Shown one piece after another: positions 60,637 through 64,000 of a stretch of 64,000 bases of DNA (the stretch's first letter is position 1; every line of letters starts with the position of its first letter). Under the pieces are notes generated by a model that did no database searches, had not been told where the DNA came from, and saw nothing but the letters and a program-made list of their open reading frames with translations. The position numbers and the translations under genes were made by a program. The stretch comes from Branchiostoma floridae (lineage: Eukaryota; Chordata; Leptocardii; Amphioxiformes; Branchiostomatidae): NCBI RefSeq assembly GCF_000003815.2, contig NC_049995.1, positions 3,776,330-3,840,329 on the forward strand, read 5' to 3'.

Positions 60637-61224
60637 GGTCGTTCCAAGTTTGTATAACGTAATCAAGAACATACAACTAATGTCCAATCAACTATAAAGT
60701 ATTACTTTTACAACTGTTGGGTTTCCTTTCCTCTTTTAACGAAATGTCGCAGATTCTGCATAATGAGGAAATCCCGGTAGTTGAAAACGTTATGATATAT
60801 CAGAATACTGTCTTCTATGTCAACGTTTTTTTTTTTTGTTCTTTAGTATATTCATGGTGCAAGATAAGATAACATGACACTTTTCTATTAACGTTACATG
60901 TATTCTATTCAGCAGCATTATTCTGTTCTTTTGTAAATACATTAGTCAATGTTTTATGTTATATCATTCCTTACCGTTACGACTACTTTATTTTGGACAT
61001 ACTTCCAGCTGCATATTAATTTTACTCAAGTCTATTATGTTTTGTTAATCATTATTTCCATTTATTTTCTGCATACAAATACCAGAAGATAATTCTGACG
61101 TTTTATTTCGACCTCTGACCTCTCACGTTCAATTTAAGTTGCCTCAGTTAATTTTGTTACTGTTCTGTTTACCAAGTGTATAAGTTTTGTTGATTATGTT
61201 CGTTTTTATTGTATATACCTATAT

Positions 61225-61310
61225 TTGCCGGACTCCAGGAAGAATAGCGGTACCACTTCGGTGGTACCGCTAATGGAGATCCAAATAAAACAAACAAACA
61301 AACGTCTACT
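61225..61310 (+). mobile_element. 3' tail of a non-LTR retrotransposon
   Basis: The hairpin AGCGGTACCAC-TTCG-GTGGTACCGCT is followed by AATGGAGATCCAAATAAAAC and an AAAC repeat tail. Such a hairpin before a short-repeat tail is common in CR1/L2-type elements. No ORF is left upstream. Confidence 0.55.
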
Positions 61311-61319
61311 CGAAGATTA

Positions 61320-64000
61320 ATCTACATTATTAACATAAACGTACACGATAATAGATTTCGATATTATGCAAAGACACACAGTGCTTCTTGAATTTGAATG
61401 AGTTTGATTGTAAATCTTGCCGTTTACTATATGGCTTTTAGTATTTATTTCGTATTTCAACGGTTTTCCAATAGTTGAAAGGTGCATCGTAACCGATTTG
61501 CAGGTCTTTAAATCCCACCGGCTGTAACCTGCACCTTTCCGTAACGATAATAACTTTAAACTGTCTTTCAACATTGATTTTCTCTCCCACGGAAATGGAT
61601 ACCACCTCTTTGTTTGCTGCCACATGCGTGCCGTATACAAATTTGTAATCATAACCAAAGATTGCAAGCTAAGCGTGATTTTATTGATTTTTGGCGTGTT
61701 GTCTGGAGAGTCATCGCTCCTTGGGTGGAATCATTCCGCTTTATAGCGCCATTTGTCGCGAAAAGGTCAACACGTTGACATGTGGAAAAGTGAGGGGATA
61801 ACTCTTCTGTAGCGCGCAATGTGTATTTATTGTCGTTTGTAAAGAAACGACATTCCAATAAAGATGTGGTGAATCCTTTAGCCTTTGGCAAGAATACAGT
61901 GTTTGTGTATGTAGCCAACTGGTAAAACGACTTTTCGTCTTGATACACGTGTAGAAAATGGTGCAATTGGAGACTTGCAGGATGAAAACGCTGGTTTGGC
62001 CCCGGTCCAAAGTTGGTACCGTTGGCTTAATCCGGGTATAAAATTCCCCATGAAGACAAAGAACGCAGAAACAGAAAATAGTTTAAAAATTCACAATAAT
62101 GAATAACTTTTTTTCACGCAGATTTGAGACCTTTTCTTTTTTATCTATGTTGCCACATTTCGCAACTTTTGATAATGCATGAAGGCAACCTAATAAAGTA
62201 GGCCCTACTAACCTTGATGACAGTCTGTTCCATTTTCTGATAGTATTGTGTTGCAGTCGTGTTTGTTTCTTTCTCCTTCATGCTTCCAGGAGGCTGGTAT
62301 ACCATCATGACGCTGGCGCATCTGTAACTGACCGAAAATGCACTTAAAATGCACAATGTATAAAAGGGCATACGATATTTGTTATGGACATCACACGATT
62401 TGGCTTTACAATACTATAATCATTTGAGAAAATACGACAAAAGTAGTAGACCATTTATCCTTACGATGGACTTAGTTGGTCGAATAAGGTCGAACCAATG
62501 ACAATATCATACACCGGCAATGTAGTCCATTGCCATACGCATTACACGTTAACGCGTTATACATAGTACCGTTCCCTGAATGGAGTTAAGCAAATTTATC
62601 AAAACAGACCAGATCATTTATTTTCATAAACTCCAAGCAACATAATCATATCAACACGTCACCGACCAAAGGGCGGTGTTCAATACTAATAACATTCATA
62701 ACTTTAGGGTTCTTAATGATCTCTATATCTTAAAATGAAAGGAATTGTAAATATGATAATGTCGACACCAAACTGGCACTAATAAATAGAAGTGGCCTTC
62801 AATGCGGCACTGCAAAGGTTGGCCATTATCTCTACAATGACATTTATCTTTACAAATGGACGTGTTGGGGGAACAGCTATTCTAAAAATCAACACGCCAG
62901 GAGCCGGCAGAGTACGGGATAACGCCAAATTGGCTGATTTATCTGGCAGGGGATTCCGAGCTGAAAGCTTTTATACCTGTTGGGGGGATTTGGCGTCCCA
63001 TATGTGTGTTATGTGCAATAAGGGTACTACATGAGTGGTGTTTAGATGCATTTTTTTACGCCTTCAGTGTTTTATTTTCTTTTGTTTATTTGTTTGAACC
63101 GTTTTGTATTTATGAGCAGTTCAAATCGACCTGCAAGATTACATCGAATCCTAATAAATCTATCAACATATAGATTTTCTTCAATCCAGTTGTAGAAATT
63201 GAATTACCTTAAAATTGTGTTAACATGGATGTCTAACGTACATGGCAATTGGATTTTTAGGATTTTATTGCAGTATATGGATCCTGTGTTTCTTGTCAAA
63301 GCCACGTAACCTTATCAATTGATCAATATGGAAAAGTGCAAAGCACGGTGGTTATGAATTCTATAGCAAGCTGCTAGAGTTAGCATCATTAGAATCTACC
63401 ATTATGAGTTGAGAGAATTACAGAGAACGTATGAATGGATTTAAACGACGCATGAACGGGCTAAAACTATCGAAAGGGATAGGCCGAGGATCAGACTCGA
63501 TGTCCTTGAACAAACGAACCACGAGCCCAGCCAAAGGAAGACGGATTGATTTCATTACGTTCGGTTGATGCTCAAAGAACCATCTTCCAGCATGGTCGAG
63601 ATGTAGGTTCGATAAATCAAAGATTGTTGTTGAAGCCTGGTTCACGGAGAGAGAGAGAGAGAGCGTGTGTCCTTGGGTGTAGTCCCATTTATGAAGTATA
63701 CGCAGTCAATGATGAATCCAAATGGAACATCAAAAATCTTTCTTCCAATGCAGAATCATCTCTCACTAATGGGGTGCTTTTACACTAAGCTGATGACTAA
63801 ACATCCAAGTCACATGCAAACATGGAAACATCTCGAAGAGAAACTAACACAGGAACAACAAAACACTAGAAAGAAATACACTAAACCCATATCGTCTGAG
63901 AACTTAACATCATTGAAAGCACAACTGCAATACATAAAACTATTGTCAGACTCTCTGTTTAATGATCTTTGCCTTCCTGATATTACATAACTGTGTTTCC
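61320..64000. other. No gene seen
   Basis: Only short, motif-free frames, often overlapping on both strands. A GA run lies at about 63647-63664. I cannot support any feature here, though exons of a neighbouring gene could be missed. Confidence 0.35.

Overview
This is a window of animal nuclear DNA. Its genes have spliced exons with GT-AG junctions, and it holds many kinds of mobile element and tandem array. The gene content suggests an invertebrate deuterostome, most likely an amphioxus (Branchiostoma). That content is nitric oxide synthase, an orphan EGF-repeat receptor tyrosine kinase, a secreted beta-1,3-glucan binding protein that keeps its glucanase motif, and TPR proteins with a nucleotidyltransferase. 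The mobile DNA (DIRS-type and CR1/L2-type relics, tRNA-headed SINEs) fits this. The species is an inference.

Layout. 1-3634 (+): the last seven coding exons of nitric oxide synthase, with a 933-bp mariner-like MITE in one intron. 5341-7761 (+): a complete single-exon receptor tyrosine kinase of 806 residues. 8367-9680: tandem arrays and a CA microsatellite. 12050-31473 (+): a beta-1,3-glucan binding protein of 11 coding exons. Its spliced CDS is 1701 nt, an exact multiple of three. Its 10.5-kb third intron carries, on the opposite strand, a gene for a nucleotidyltransferase plus TPR protein (17221-20643) and an associated TPR exon (21442-22191).

The block holding that nested gene (about 14.4-24.1 kb) is repeated at about 32.7-39.9 kb, just downstream of the host gene. 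In the second copy the main exon has four lesions, so it is a pseudogene. The first copy has lost the start codon of the 5' exon that the second still has, and has a frameshift near its 3' end.

From 40.4 kb on I find no intact gene. It holds a 3' fragment of ribonucleotide reductase small subunit next to a perfect 49-bp inverted repeat, a foldback element with 316-bp arms, a nest of broken retroelements (43.9-51 kb), several tandem arrays, a SINE with target duplications inside a 178-bp array, a hAT-type MITE, and long stretches where I see nothing.

The item I rate highest is at 27763-29306. It is a miniature LTR retrotransposon (176-bp LTRs, 104-bp interior) whose LTRs contain a tRNA-like A-box/B-box region. 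A 1078-bp TA-inserting DNA transposon sits precisely at the fourth base of the 3' LTR. A second copy of that transposon is at 9814-10901. Next in interest is the nested nucleotidyltransferase-TPR gene, which joins a DUF294/GlnD-like fold to about ten 44-residue TPRs.
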